Positions 46,810-56,209 of a stretch of DNA of 64,000 nucleotides are shown here, one piece after another (within the stretch, counting starts at the first letter, position 1; each line of letters begins with the position of its first letter). Both the position numbers and the translations under genes were made by a program. A model generated the notes under the pieces. The model searched no databases and was not told the origin of the DNA. It saw nothing but the letters and a program-made list of their open reading frames with translations. Location: contig NZ_JQEI01000016.1 of the NCBI RefSeq assembly GCF_000743355.1, positions 186,001 to 250,000 of the forward strand, read 5' to 3'. This DNA comes from Serratia sp. Ag1 (lineage in GTDB: Bacteria > Pseudomonadota > Gammaproteobacteria > Enterobacterales > Enterobacteriaceae).

Positions 46810-49124
46810 CTCTTTCTCTCTTTACGGCTTGGCATGGCCAGTGGGGAAAGCAGGAAAGCGGTAAAGATGCCGCTCACCAGCACAATCCCGAAACTGCTGA
46901 TCGCCTGTGTGGCACTAAACACCAGCATGCCCAGTGTGAGTAATGTGGTCATCATCGCCAGCGTGATCGCCAGCAATGAGGTCAGGGGCGTGCCGCGTGG
47001 ATTGCTGAAAAACAGCGTGTAATTGATACCAATACCCAGCACTAACACTAGCGCCAGTAGCGAGAACAGGTTCACCGCATGGCCGCTGAAGGATAAAGCC
47101 GCCAGCCCGCAACTGAGCGAGAGCAACGACGGCACCAGGCTGATAAGCCCTTTACGCCAGCCGAGACGCAGCACTGCGCCACAGGCAATCACGGCCAGTG
47201 CCACTATCAGCAGGCCGGTGAGTACTGCGCGATAAAGGGCGAATAGCGCGTTGAAAGTGTTTTTGCGATCGACCCACGCCACACCCGACTGTTGGGCCGC
47301 CAGTGCGTTCAGCGCAGCGCTGTCCGTAACGTCTTCAACCGGCACTAGCACGCCGCTTTCACCGTTGGGCAACGTTAGCCACATCAGGCGCCAGCCTTCG
47401 CTGGCCGGGCTGACGAGCCAGTCTTCCACGGTCACCGGCATCGCTTGCAGATTTGGGGCGACCGCCGTGAGCCCTGCGCCTTGCAGCACGCGGATTGTGG
47501 CAGGGGCAGCCTGTTGCAGCAGGGTAAGATCCTGCTGCTGGCGCGCCAGAGAATTGAGTGGGATTGAACGAAAGCCGTGTAGAGTTCCTGCTTGGCGCGC
47601 CTGTTCCAGCGCTGGGGTGAATGCCTCCAGCCGTTCCAGCGTTTGCTGCGGCGTGCTGCTATAAACCACAAACCATTTCTGATCGACGCTTTGCCCGGTC
47701 AGGTGGGTAATGGTTTTTTCCTGCGCCAGAATGCCCTGCGGCAGCGCCTGCAATTGGGCAATATCATCATCGACGTGCAGCGTCGCGATCCCCGCCAGCG
47801 AGATAACGGCCAGCGCAGTGGGCAAACCCAGTGACAGCTTTTTGTCACGCCGCCAGGCTGCCAGCCAACGTAACAGCAACACCATAGCGGGAATGGGCCG
47901 CACCGGTAACTTACGGCATAACCAAGGGTGCCAGAAGATCACCGTCAGGCAAGAGGCACTCAGCCCGGCAGCGGCAAACACTGCCATTTGCCGGATCCCT
48001 GGGAACGGCGCGAGCATCATAATCAGATAGGCTGCGACGGTGGTCAGCAGGGCCAGCAACAGCGCCTGATGCACTTTATGCAGGCTCTGCCACGGCGTCA
48101 CTTCGCCGCCATGCACCATGCGTTCGGTGAGATAATAGAGCGTGTAGTCGGCAGAGATGCCGATGATGCTCATGCTCATCACCAGCGTCATCAGGTGCAG
48201 TTCGCCGAACAGCAACAAGGTGGTGACCGTTCCGGCCAGCGCGCCGATGCCAACCGAGAGCAGGCACAGCAACAGCGGGCGCAGCGAGCGGAACACCGCT
48301 ACAATCAGCATTATCACGCCAAGAATGGTGGCCACGCCCAGCGTAGAGATATCCTGCTTCGCCTGTTGGCTGGCATGCTCGCTATAAAACACGGTGCCGC
48401 GTGAGAGAAGCTGTGCCTGCGGATAATGCGCTGTCAGTTGCTGCTCCAGCGCGCTCAGCGTGGTGACGACCTGATGGGTTTGCTGCATATCGAACGACGA
48501 TCCGGCCAGTTCACCGTGCAGTAAATACCAATAGTTGCCCTGTTCGTCCTGGGTGACCAACCAGCCATCCATCAAGCGCAGGCGCTGGCCGTTTTGTGCC
48601 AACGCCAACTGCGAACCCCGCATCAGCATCAGCGGATCGTTCTGCAGTTCTTTGCCGTTCACGCCGGAAAACGCCGAATAGAGCTGTGAGAGGATCCACT
48701 GTGCTTGGGCTTCGCCGCCGTTTTGCAGGCGCGCCCGCGTGGCATGATCGATCAGGCCATTGCGATGCTGATAGAAGAAAGCCCCCCAAGCCTGCTGGTT
48801 TGCAGCATCCATCGGGCCTTTGACTTCGCCCAAGGTGTTGGACTGCTGCAGGAGCCTGAGCCAGTATTGCGCCACAGCCGGATCGGGCTGTTTGCCGGGG
48901 CTGACCAGCCACACCAACTGTTTGTCCAGGCGTTGCATAAAGCCGTCATTCAACGCAGGTGGGATGCTGCCCAATGCCTGCTTGGGTAACATTGCCAGTA
49001 CGCTGCTGTTGATCCGCGCCTGCGGCAACAGGCTCAACAGCAGGCCGAGTAACACCAGGCATACTGCCCCCCAGATCAGCGCCGGGCGTTTGGCGTTAGT
49101 GAGTGGCAAAACGTTGGCGTTCAT
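46806..49124 (-). CDS. apeM: MMPL/RND-type exporter ApeM
   Basis: A 772-residue membrane protein with two repeats, each a large periplasmic domain followed by a helix cluster (about 240-400 and 620-770); SIIGISADYTLYY and VLGIGINYTLFF mark equivalent helices in the two halves. It belongs to the MMPL branch of RND transporters and is expected to export the lipid-linked polyene. The N-terminus overlaps apeL by 29 bases. Confidence 0.88.
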   Translation of the reverse strand: MNANVLPLTNAKRPALIWGAVCLVLLGLLLSLLPQARINSSVLAMLPKQALGSIPPALNDGFMQRLDKQLVWLVSPGKQPDPAVAQYWLRLLQQSNTLGEVKGPMDAANQQAWGAFFYQHRNGLIDHATRARLQNGGEAQAQWILSQLYSAFSGVNGKELQNDPLMLMRGSQLALAQNGQRLRLMDGWLVTQDEQGNYWYLLHGELAGSSFDMQQTHQVVTTLSALEQQLTAHYPQAQLLSRGTVFYSEHASQQAKQDISTLGVATILGVIMLIVAVFRSLRPLLLCLLSVGIGALAGTVTTLLLFGELHLMTLVMSMSIIGISADYTLYYLTERMVHGGEVTPWQSLHKVHQALLLALLTTVAAYLIMMLAPFPGIRQMAVFAAAGLSASCLTVIFWHPWLCRKLPVRPIPAMVLLLRWLAAWRRDKKLSLGLPTALAVISLAGIATLHVDDDIAQLQALPQGILAQEKTITHLTGQSVDQKWFVVYSSTPQQTLERLEAFTPALEQARQAGTLHGFRSIPLNSLARQQQDLTLLQQAAPATIRVLQGAGLTAVAPNLQAMPVTVEDWLVSPASEGWRLMWLTLPNGESGVLVPVEDVTDSAALNALAAQQSGVAWVDRKNTFNALFALYRAVLTGLLIVALAVIACGAVLRLGWRKGLISLVPSLLSLSCGLAALSFSGHAVNLFSLLALVLVLGIGINYTLFFSNPRGTPLTSLLAITLAMMTTLLTLGMLVFSATQAISSFGIVLVSGIFTAFLLSPLAMPSRKERKR

Positions 49125-49701
49125 CGTCGGTCAAGGCTGTGGGCGTGAGTCGGTGTTGAGAAAAGGTAATCGTGGTGCGATCGCCTTGCTTATCGTTCAA
49201 TTGGATGGTTTCCAGATAGTGTTGCCCGGCCAGCTCAAGGGTGGCAAAGATTTTATCCAGCGGGGTAGTGATGGGGGTCAGGTTTAATGCCCAACGGCCT
49301 TCGCCTTTATCTTGGAAATCAATGCGGAAGTTCTGCTCCAGCACGTTGCGATCGGCCTGGAACAGCGCGCGCAACAGATGGTTGAACTGGAACATCTGCG
49401 GGTTATTCTGGGCGGTAATCACCTGCGGTGCCTGGCCGTTAATGATCTGCACCATGCGTGAGTCGTCCAGCATCAGCGTCATCGCAAACGGTGTTGTCTG
49501 ATCCCACAGCAATCCCTGTTCGCGGGCGATCAGCATTTCCCCCTGCGAACGCAGGGGCTGCGGCAGGTCTTTAATGCTGCGGATCTGCTCAAAGTGAGCA
49601 CGCACTACCGGTTGCTGGGTAAAGCGCTGCTGTAACTCATCCAGCGTGATGGCGCTGGCAAACGGGCTGAGCAGCAGGAGCAGTAAAGGCATCAGTCTCA
49701 T
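49096..49701 (-). CDS. apeL: LolA-like periplasmic carrier ApeL
   Basis: A 201-residue exported protein with an N-terminal signal (MRLMPLLLLLLSPFASA) and a LolA-type fold, including QRFTQQPVVRAHFEQIR at the mature N-terminus. It probably ferries the aryl polyene lipid between membranes. The start overlaps the apeK stop by 4 bases. Confidence 0.85.
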   Translation of the reverse strand: MRLMPLLLLLLSPFASAITLDELQQRFTQQPVVRAHFEQIRSIKDLPQPLRSQGEMLIAREQGLLWDQTTPFAMTLMLDDSRMVQIINGQAPQVITAQNNPQMFQFNHLLRALFQADRNVLEQNFRIDFQDKGEGRWALNLTPITTPLDKIFATLELAGQHYLETIQLNDKQGDRTTITFSQHRLTPTALTDDERQRFATH

Positions 49702-50120
49702 GGCGTCACTCCCATACGTTCAAACAGAATGTCAGGGCAGACGAAGCACATCTCACCGCTCTTTTCTTCGACCGCCACCTGAATGGTGTAACCGGTGGTG
49801 GTGCGTTTACCGCTGGCGGCATCAAAAATCTGATAGGCAATGCGCAAGCGGTTTTCATACTCTTCCAGCGTGGCACGCACGCGGATGCGTTGCTCAAAAG
49901 TCAGCACGCTGCGGTATTTCACCCTGGTATCGACCACCGGCCAGACGTAGCCAGAGGCTTTCATCTGCCGATAACCGTAGTCGAACTGGTTCAGCAGCGC
50001 CTCGCGGGCGATTTCAAAGTAGCGGAAGTAGTTGCCGTGCCACACCACCGCCATCATATCGACATCGTGGAAAGGAACGGTGAGTTCTACTTCGGCAGTA
50101 AAGCGGGGATCGTTCAGCAC
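49698..50120 (-). CDS. apeK: Acyl thioesterase ApeK
   Basis: A 140-residue hotdog thioesterase of the 4-hydroxybenzoyl-CoA type; FHDVDMMAVVWHGNYFRYFE contains the conserved acidic residue. It may release stalled or mature acyl chains from ACP. It begins 2 bases past the apeJ stop. Confidence 0.87.
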   Translation of the reverse strand: MLNDPRFTAEVELTVPFHDVDMMAVVWHGNYFRYFEIAREALLNQFDYGYRQMKASGYVWPVVDTRVKYRSVLTFEQRIRVRATLEEYENRLRIAYQIFDAASGKRTTTGYTIQVAVEEKSGEMCFVCPDILFERMGVTP

Positions 50121-50122
50121 CT

Positions 50123-51823
50123 TTACTCCTTATCTGAATGTGGATCAGGCAGTTGCCAGAAATCGAAAAAGTTAAACCAGTCGAGCGGCGATTCCAGCGC
50201 ATAATGCTCGAGGCGTTCGGCATAGCGATCGACCGCCTGCTGCAACGCTGCCTGGCGATCGGCGCGCGGTAACAGCAGCGGATCGGCGAAAGGTTCACAG
50301 TGAAAATGCAGCTTCCCCTGCTGGCGCAGGGCGTAAATCAGTAACACCGGGCAGCGCAAGACCGAAGCCAGAATAAACGGGCCTTGTGGGAAGGGTGCTG
50401 GCTGGCCCATAAAACGGCTCCAGATCACGCGCCAGTCGCCGCCGCGTTGCCTGTTCACCGCCACACGATCGCCGACGATCGCCACCCACTCGCCGCGATC
50501 CAGCTTCTCTTTCAGCAGCATCGCGGTATCCGGGCCGATATTGCTTACCGGGATCAGGTTCAACCCGGCCTGCGGGGCCATCTCGGCCATAATCTGTTTA
50601 AAGCGTTGGGCGTTGTCGCTGAATACCAAGGCGTTGATGGTCTTGCTGCCTTGCAGTTGCGCCAGTGCGCGGCAGGCTTCGACATCACCCAAGTGTGAAG
50701 CCAGCAGCAACTTGCCGGTTGCAGAGGCAAGATCCAGCGTGGCTTCGGCCCCGGGAGCAAATACCACATCGCGCCCCAGTTGCAGTTCACCGCGCCAACT
50801 GGCGATTTTATCCAGCATGGCATGACCAAAACGCAGGAAATGCTGATAACTGGTGCAGTTGGCAGGGATTGGGCGTGAACGTGCGGTTAATTCGCTGCGT
50901 ACCCGCTGGATCCAGCTCTGCGATGCACGGCGCGCGCTATGCGCACTGAGCCAGTAGGCGGCCACCACCGGGTAGAGCAGCAGCGCGAAGGCTTTGCGGC
51001 CCAGCAAGCGCCAAACGGCCAGCATGATGCGCATCCCCCATAATCCTTTCACCTCTTTCTGCTGTGCCCAGTGCAAACTGGAGCGGCGAAACAGCAGGGA
51101 AGGAATGCGCGGCAGCATGCCGAAGAACAGGCGGGTGTGCATCAGCGAGATGCGGCAGTTGTCTTTTAGCGCGTCAAAGTGCGACAGGCCATCTTGCGGG
51201 TAGGTGACGCGGGTAGGCACAAAATAACTGCCGTTGCCCTGCCAATAGAGGCGCACCATCACTTCGGTGTCGAAGTCCATGCGTTTACCGAGCGTGGTCT
51301 TTTGCGCCAACCGCAGGGTGGGGGCAATCGGGTAAACGCGAAAGCCACACATGCTGTCTTTTAGCTGGAAAGAGAGGGTCTCGATCCACACCCAGAAGTG
51401 GGTGATCCAGCGGCCATAAAGGCGTGAACGCGGGATGGAGTTGTCATAAATCGGTTGCCCGGAAATCAAGGCCTCGGGGTGCTGCTGTGCCAGCCCAAGC
51501 AACTGGGGGATATCTTCAATGGTATGTTGGCCGTCGGCGTCAACCTGCACCGCGTGAGTAAAGCCCCGGCGTGCAGCCTCTTGCAGCCCGTAAATCACTG
51601 CGGCACCTTTGCCTGCGTTGTGCGCAAGGCGTACCAAGGTGAGATCGCGGTGGTTGGCTGTCAGGTGTTCAAGCTGCTGACGCGTGGTTTCGTCACTGCC
51701 GTCGTCCACGATCAGGCAGGGTAAGCCAAAGGGCTGCAAGCGTGCGATCACGCGTGCCATCATGGCACCGTGGTTGTAGCAGGGGATCACCACACAAGGG
51801 TTGAAAGCGGCAGTTAACGACAT
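50123..51823 (-). CDS. apeJ: Glycosyltransferase-acyltransferase fusion ApeJ
   Basis: A 566-residue two-domain protein. Residues ~8-230 are a GT2 glycosyltransferase (VDDGSDE, QVDADGQH). Residues ~300-560 are a lysophospholipid-type acyltransferase with an HX4E motif (HLGDVE) like LpxL. The fusion suggests one protein links the polyene to a glycolipid or similar anchor; the acceptor is unknown. It overlaps apeI by 10 bases. Confidence 0.87.
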   Translation of the reverse strand: MSLTAAFNPCVVIPCYNHGAMMARVIARLQPFGLPCLIVDDGSDETTRQQLEHLTANHRDLTLVRLAHNAGKGAAVIYGLQEAARRGFTHAVQVDADGQHTIEDIPQLLGLAQQHPEALISGQPIYDNSIPRSRLYGRWITHFWVWIETLSFQLKDSMCGFRVYPIAPTLRLAQKTTLGKRMDFDTEVMVRLYWQGNGSYFVPTRVTYPQDGLSHFDALKDNCRISLMHTRLFFGMLPRIPSLLFRRSSLHWAQQKEVKGLWGMRIMLAVWRLLGRKAFALLLYPVVAAYWLSAHSARRASQSWIQRVRSELTARSRPIPANCTSYQHFLRFGHAMLDKIASWRGELQLGRDVVFAPGAEATLDLASATGKLLLASHLGDVEACRALAQLQGSKTINALVFSDNAQRFKQIMAEMAPQAGLNLIPVSNIGPDTAMLLKEKLDRGEWVAIVGDRVAVNRQRGGDWRVIWSRFMGQPAPFPQGPFILASVLRCPVLLIYALRQQGKLHFHCEPFADPLLLPRADRQAALQQAVDRYAERLEHYALESPLDWFNFFDFWQLPDPHSDKE

Positions 51824-52167
51824 AGCCGGATCTTCCCGCTGCTGGCGGTATGTTTGGTTTCACCGTCATGGCGCTGATAGCTGAAGGTTAAGATCTGCCG
51901 CTCTTCCTGCCAGTTCAGCGCCAGCGTAACGATGTTCCCCGGCAATAACGGTGCCTGAAATTTGACGTTTGGCATGCTGTGGAACTGAAAACCCGGTGCC
52001 AGCAGCGTCGTGGCGTAATGCATCACCCAGTCTAACTGTGCTACGCCCGGTAATAGCGGTTGCGCGGCAAAGTGGCCGTTGAACCAGAAGAGGGCCGGAT
52101 CGAGCCGCAGGACGATTTCGGCCTGCTGTGGCTGCGCCTGATGGCGTTCGATTTCATGAGGTTGCAT
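51814..52167 (-). CDS. apeI: 3-hydroxyacyl-ACP dehydratase ApeI
   Basis: A ~117-residue hotdog dehydratase of the FabZ type: FNGHFAAQPLLPGVAQLD contains the catalytic His. It forms the second half of the ApeI/ApeP dehydratase pair. The ATG at 52167 (MQPHEIERHQ) is favoured; an in-frame ATG 30 bases upstream gives a longer overlap with apeH. Confidence 0.85.
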   Translation of the reverse strand: MQPHEIERHQAQPQQAEIVLRLDPALFWFNGHFAAQPLLPGVAQLDWVMHYATTLLAPGFQFHSMPNVKFQAPLLPGNIVTLALNWQEERQILTFSYQRHDGETKHTASSGKIRLCR

Positions 52168-53515
52168 GAAATAACTCCTGTAATTGCGCATAGACACGCT
52201 TATTCATGCTGTTCACCGGGATCTCATCGACCACGCGCCAGTAGCGCGGCACGGTGACCGGTTCCATTTGCGGCAGCAGTGCACGACGCCACGCCAGTTC
52301 CTGCGCAGTGCCGCCACTTTGTTGCCATTGCTGCCGTGTGTGCTCATCAAGCACCAGCAGGGCACCAATGCTTTGACGGCCCGCGTGGGTGACCGACAGA
52401 GCGGCGGCTTCGCGCACGCCTTCCAGCTCTAACAGGCGCTGTTCGATTTCGCCCAGCGAGATGCGTTTTTCTTCAATTTTGACGACCCGATCGCGGCGGC
52501 CTTGCAGGCGGAAGCGCCCGTCAGCGTCAAATTGCAAAATGTCATCGAGCAACAGGCCGTTTGCCTGGTGAATCAGTGGTGAAATAGCGCGGAACGCGTC
52601 GCCTTCGGCGGTGATATTCACCCCTGGGAAGGGCTGCCAGGCAATGTCTTCCTGTTGGCGATGGCACCAGGCCAGAATCCCGGTTTCTGTGCTGCCATAA
52701 ATTTCGTCAGGCCAAACGCCTAACCAATCGGCGGTTGGAGCCACATGCTCCCACGGCAGCATGCCACCGGCTGAAAGCACCATGGCTACCGGCGGTGGCG
52801 TGAGCTGGTGATCCAGACGTTTCAGAAACGCCGGGCTACTGATAAAGGCATAGCGATGCTCATGGCTCAACGCGGCCAGTTGTTCGGTGTAGTAAAGCAT
52901 CGCGGCGTGCAGCGGCAACCCTAATGCCATCGGCAAAAAGATGCGGAAGGTCAGGCCATACAGATGCTGTGGGACGACAGAGGCCACTACGCGGCAGCCT
53001 GCGAGCCGTGCAGCAAAACGCTCGGCGAGTAATGAAGCTTCGCGATCAAGGCAGGCGATCGGTTTCATTACGCGGCGTGGTTGCCCGGTAGAACCCGAGG
53101 TAAACAGCTCGACGTAGCGGGTTTGAGCAATGTCCGGCAGCGGTTCATGGTGCTCAGCGCTTTGAGAGGCGGACTGGATCACGAGAGTGACACCGCTCCA
53201 TGCCAGCGGGCGATCTGACAGCACGCCGTTAAACAGTGCCTGCTGTTCTTCCAACAGCGAAACCCGGCTATGCCCAGGAATCACCGGCGTTTTGCCCGCA
53301 TGCAGCGCTGCCAGCAACGCGACGATAAACAGATAGCTGTTTTCGAAGCACAGCGCCCAACGTTCGCCGCTCTGCTGTTGCAAGGCTTTTACCTGCATGG
53401 CAACGTCATAGCGTAGTTGCCCCAGCGTCCAGGTCTGTTCGCCAAGCCAGGCGATCGGCGTGTCGTTCGGGCGAGGCGCGCTGAGCCATTGCGCCAGCGG
53501 GAGCGGTTGACTCAT
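52154..53515 (-). CDS. apeH: Acyl/aryl-acid ligase ApeH
   Basis: A 453-residue adenylate-forming enzyme. The phosphate-binding loop is FTSGSTGQPR (about residue 160), YGSTETG lies near 285, and the C-terminal lid includes RRDRVVKIEEKRI. It should activate the aryl starter (4-hydroxybenzoate type) for loading on an ACP. The ATG at 53515 overlaps the apeG stop (ATGA); longer frames run into apeG. Confidence 0.88.
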   Translation of the reverse strand: MSQPLPLAQWLSAPRPNDTPIAWLGEQTWTLGQLRYDVAMQVKALQQQSGERWALCFENSYLFIVALLAALHAGKTPVIPGHSRVSLLEEQQALFNGVLSDRPLAWSGVTLVIQSASQSAEHHEPLPDIAQTRYVELFTSGSTGQPRRVMKPIACLDREASLLAERFAARLAGCRVVASVVPQHLYGLTFRIFLPMALGLPLHAAMLYYTEQLAALSHEHRYAFISSPAFLKRLDHQLTPPPVAMVLSAGGMLPWEHVAPTADWLGVWPDEIYGSTETGILAWCHRQQEDIAWQPFPGVNITAEGDAFRAISPLIHQANGLLLDDILQFDADGRFRLQGRRDRVVKIEEKRISLGEIEQRLLELEGVREAAALSVTHAGRQSIGALLVLDEHTRQQWQQSGGTAQELAWRRALLPQMEPVTVPRYWRVVDEIPVNSMNKRVYAQLQELFHATS

Positions 53516-54093
53516 GCTGCTGCCTGTTTTATCACTCGGCGACGCACCAACCATTCGCCCGCCATCAATATTCCCATCAGCAGATAGGCCATCACGCCAT
53601 TCCACGCCGTCCATAACCACATATCACCATACAGAGCGGTAAAAAGTGCGATCGCACCGTTCAGAATAAAAAACACACACCAGACTTGCGTCACCTTGCG
53701 GGTATAACGCACACCAGCCGGGGGCAGATCCGGTTCGCGCAGCCGAGCAAGGCGCTCGACCAGCGGCATTGCACTCCACAGTGATCCGCCGAATGCCACG
53801 AGCATCACCAGATTCACCATCACCGGGTAAAACAGCAACAGCTGGTGCGTTTTCAACAGGTAGCTCGCTATGCATAAGCTGATACCCGCCAACGCAACGC
53901 CCTGCACCACCAAACGCATCGGGCCAGACGTTTTGCGCACCTGGCGCACGCGCAAGAGCAGCAACAGTGCCATCAACGGCAACAGCCAATGCAGGCCGTT
54001 GTGCGCCAGACCAAACCAGATCAGGAATGGCCAAGCCAGCAGCATCAGCGCCGTGAGCAGTTGCACACCTAACCGTGAACGGGAACCACGCAT
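53512..54093 (-). CDS. apeG: Integral membrane protein ApeG (COG4648-like)
   Basis: A 193-residue protein with about five to six hydrophobic segments and a basic C-terminus (VRRRVIKQAAA). Proteins of this type recur in aryl polyene clusters, but their role is unknown. The stop overlaps the apeH start by 4 bases. Confidence 0.82.
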   Translation of the reverse strand: MRGSRSRLGVQLLTALMLLAWPFLIWFGLAHNGLHWLLPLMALLLLLRVRQVRKTSGPMRLVVQGVALAGISLCIASYLLKTHQLLLFYPVMVNLVMLVAFGGSLWSAMPLVERLARLREPDLPPAGVRYTRKVTQVWCVFFILNGAIALFTALYGDMWLWTAWNGVMAYLLMGILMAGEWLVRRRVIKQAAA

Positions 54094-54098
54094 GGGGG

Positions 54099-54350
54099 TT
54101 ATTCTTCTCGCAGCAGGTTTTCTACGGCATCAACCACATCCTGCACGGTACGCACAGATTTGAAGGTTTCCGGTTTGATTTTCTTACCGGTTCTCTTCTG
54201 CAGATGCACGATCACATCGACGGCGTCGATGCTGTCCAGTTCCAGATCTTCATACAGACGAGCCTCGGGTTTGATGTCTGCAGGATCGATCTCAAACAGT
54301 TTGCTCAGAATCGCGGAAACTTCCTGATAAATAGCATGTTGTTCGGTCAT
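54099..54350 (-). CDS. apeF: Acyl carrier protein ApeF
   Basis: An 83-residue acidic ACP; the phosphopantetheine Ser lies in LELDSIDAVDV (about residue 40). The ATG at 54350 is chosen because the upstream extension overlaps apeE out of family register. It is one of two tandem ACPs. Confidence 0.9.
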   Translation of the reverse strand: MTEQHAIYQEVSAILSKLFEIDPADIKPEARLYEDLELDSIDAVDVIVHLQKRTGKKIKPETFKSVRTVQDVVDAVENLLREE

Positions 54351-54360
54351 AGCGGATATC

Positions 54361-54618
54361 TCAGGCACGTTGAGCGTGGATGAAAGCGGCCAGCGTTGCC
54401 ACGGAGTAGAAATGCTGGCGCATTTCTTCACTCTCGGCGGAAAGCATGACGCCATATTGGTTTTTCACCATCAGGCCCAGTTCGAGAGCATCGATGGAAT
54501 CTAACCCCAGACCCTCGCCAAACAGAGCCGCCTCGGTGTCGATATCGTCGGCGGACAGTTCATCCAGATTCAGCGTATTGATGATGAGGTTTTTAATTTC
54601 AAGGTAGAGCGCTTGCAT
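54361..54618 (-). CDS. apeE: Acyl carrier protein ApeE
   Basis: An 85-residue ACP with the attachment Ser in LGLDSIDALEL (about residue 40). Two distinct ACPs are typical of aryl polyene systems, where starter and chain are held separately. It overlaps apeD by 20 bases. Confidence 0.9.
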   Translation of the reverse strand: MQALYLEIKNLIINTLNLDELSADDIDTEAALFGEGLGLDSIDALELGLMVKNQYGVMLSAESEEMRQHFYSVATLAAFIHAQRA

Positions 54619-55432
54619 TATTCATTCCTGACAAAGGGGGTAAACCTGGTGATAACAGATGCAAAAGATGCCGATTGAGCTGCCTTGCGGCCAACGCCGG
54701 TTCTTGCGATTTCGCATCAAAAAAGTGTTTTATCTGCACCCGCTCGTGCACCACCACCTGAAACAGGGGTTTTCTCGGCGGGATGTCATACCATCTGCTC
54801 TGTTTATCCAGCAGATGCTCGCTGCAGTGGATGCGTACAACACGCAAATCACTGCCGCAGCGTACGGCAATATTGGCGGCGCCACGTTGCAGCACCATCT
54901 CTTCACCCTGGCGCGTGCGCGTGCCTTCGGGAAAGATCAGGATCGTGTCACCTTGTGCCAGGCGCTGTTGGCTGGCGGGCAGTAACTCATCGGCCTGGCT
55001 ATTGATCAGGTAACCCGCCGCGCGGATCACGCCGCCAACAAAGGGGTTACGCAATAAGGCGCTTTTCACCAGACAGTCCGTTTCGGGCATCACCGACGCC
55101 AGCAGCACGTAATCAATCAGCGTCGGGTGATTCGCCACTACCAGACAACCGCGCTCTTGGCGCAAAAGCTCAAGACCATCAATGCGATAGTCGAGCACGC
55201 CCAGCGTTTTGGCCACCGCAAGAAAAAAACGAAAGCTGGCGGCAATGCTGCGCCGGGCCAGGCTACGGCGTTTGGCTCCGTTGCGATACAGCACCAACAG
55301 CAGGTTAAACCACACCAGCGACAGCAGCAGGCCACCGATGCCGAACAGGGCAAAGCACCCGCCGGTCATCACCAAGCGCCAAGCCCAGTTGATGCGCGCA
55401 TACAGGCCGCTCACGTTCGGCTCCAGTGCCAC
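54599..55432 (-). CDS. apeD: PlsC-type acyltransferase ApeD
   Basis: A 277-residue 1-acylglycerol-3-phosphate acyltransferase homologue. VVANHPTLIDYV carries HX4D and IFPEGTRTRQGE the second family motif; hydrophobic segments lie near the N-terminus. It may acylate the lipid part of the product. It overlaps apeC by 22 bases. Confidence 0.87.
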   Translation of the reverse strand: MALEPNVSGLYARINWAWRLVMTGGCFALFGIGGLLLSLVWFNLLLVLYRNGAKRRSLARRSIAASFRFFLAVAKTLGVLDYRIDGLELLRQERGCLVVANHPTLIDYVLLASVMPETDCLVKSALLRNPFVGGVIRAAGYLINSQADELLPASQQRLAQGDTILIFPEGTRTRQGEEMVLQRGAANIAVRCGSDLRVVRIHCSEHLLDKQSRWYDIPPRKPLFQVVVHERVQIKHFFDAKSQEPALAARQLNRHLLHLLSPGLPPLSGMNNASALP

Positions 55433-56133
55433 ATCAACCTCTCGCCAGAGATCGTGAACGTTGGCGCACCGTTTAAGTAATGCCGTAAAAATTGCAGGCT
55501 TTGCGGCAGTTTGGGTTCTTCACCCGGGTTGCCAGCCTGACTGGCGCATTGCAAACACTCACCAGCCTCAAACACCAGTGCCACCGCATGGGCCCAGGTC
55601 GGCATCTTCTCCGGCAGGTCAGAGTGATAAAACGCGGGTAGCATGCCGTCAAAATCCACCATCAGTACCCGCTGGTAACCGGCTTGTAGCAGGCACAGCA
55701 CTTCGCACAACCCTTGCTGGAAGGTATCAATACCGGCAGAAAGCGAAGAGGAAACCACCGGCTGCTGCGCCGCGATGGTCAAATGGCCTACCGCAGAGTT
55801 GTGCACGGACATGGTGAAATCGGTGGGCGAGACCGGTTGCTCGGTCGCCATCGCTTCCAGAATGCGGTAATTGCGCTCAAGCTCACCGTGGCGGCTGGTA
55901 TACAGCACCGCATCGATCTGATGGCGGCGCAGCATCGCCAGCCCGCACTCCACCGCCAACCGGCTGCCGGAAGCCAGGCGACGCGCGGTCATCATAGGGA
56001 GTTCGGTCAGCTTGGCCTGTGGCGCTGCAGGTTCGATAGCCCCGTTGCCCTGTGACCATTGGAACCATTGCGCAGCATCACTCAACCCCGGTGCTCTGGC
56101 CTGCCAGTCGATAAGATTTAAGGCAAATTTCAT
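55411..56133 (-). CDS. apeC: Chain-length-factor-like half synthase ApeC
   Basis: A 240-residue protein matching only the N-terminal portion of a ketosynthase. The Cys position of the motif reads SSSLSAG, so the nucleophile is missing. In the aryl polyene system ApeC complexes with ApeO as a chain-length factor. The ATG at 56133 (MKFALNLIDWQ) fits the family. Confidence 0.85.
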   Translation of the reverse strand: MKFALNLIDWQARAPGLSDAAQWFQWSQGNGAIEPAAPQAKLTELPMMTARRLASGSRLAVECGLAMLRRHQIDAVLYTSRHGELERNYRILEAMATEQPVSPTDFTMSVHNSAVGHLTIAAQQPVVSSSLSAGIDTFQQGLCEVLCLLQAGYQRVLMVDFDGMLPAFYHSDLPEKMPTWAHAVALVFEAGECLQCASQAGNPGEEPKLPQSLQFLRHYLNGAPTFTISGERLMWHWSRT

Positions 56134-56209
56134 CGGCGCGCATCCGCAGCAAGTGGGCGACTCTGCCAAGGTTGCAGAATGAGTGTGCAGCGCAAATGCT
56201 GCCGTGGGC

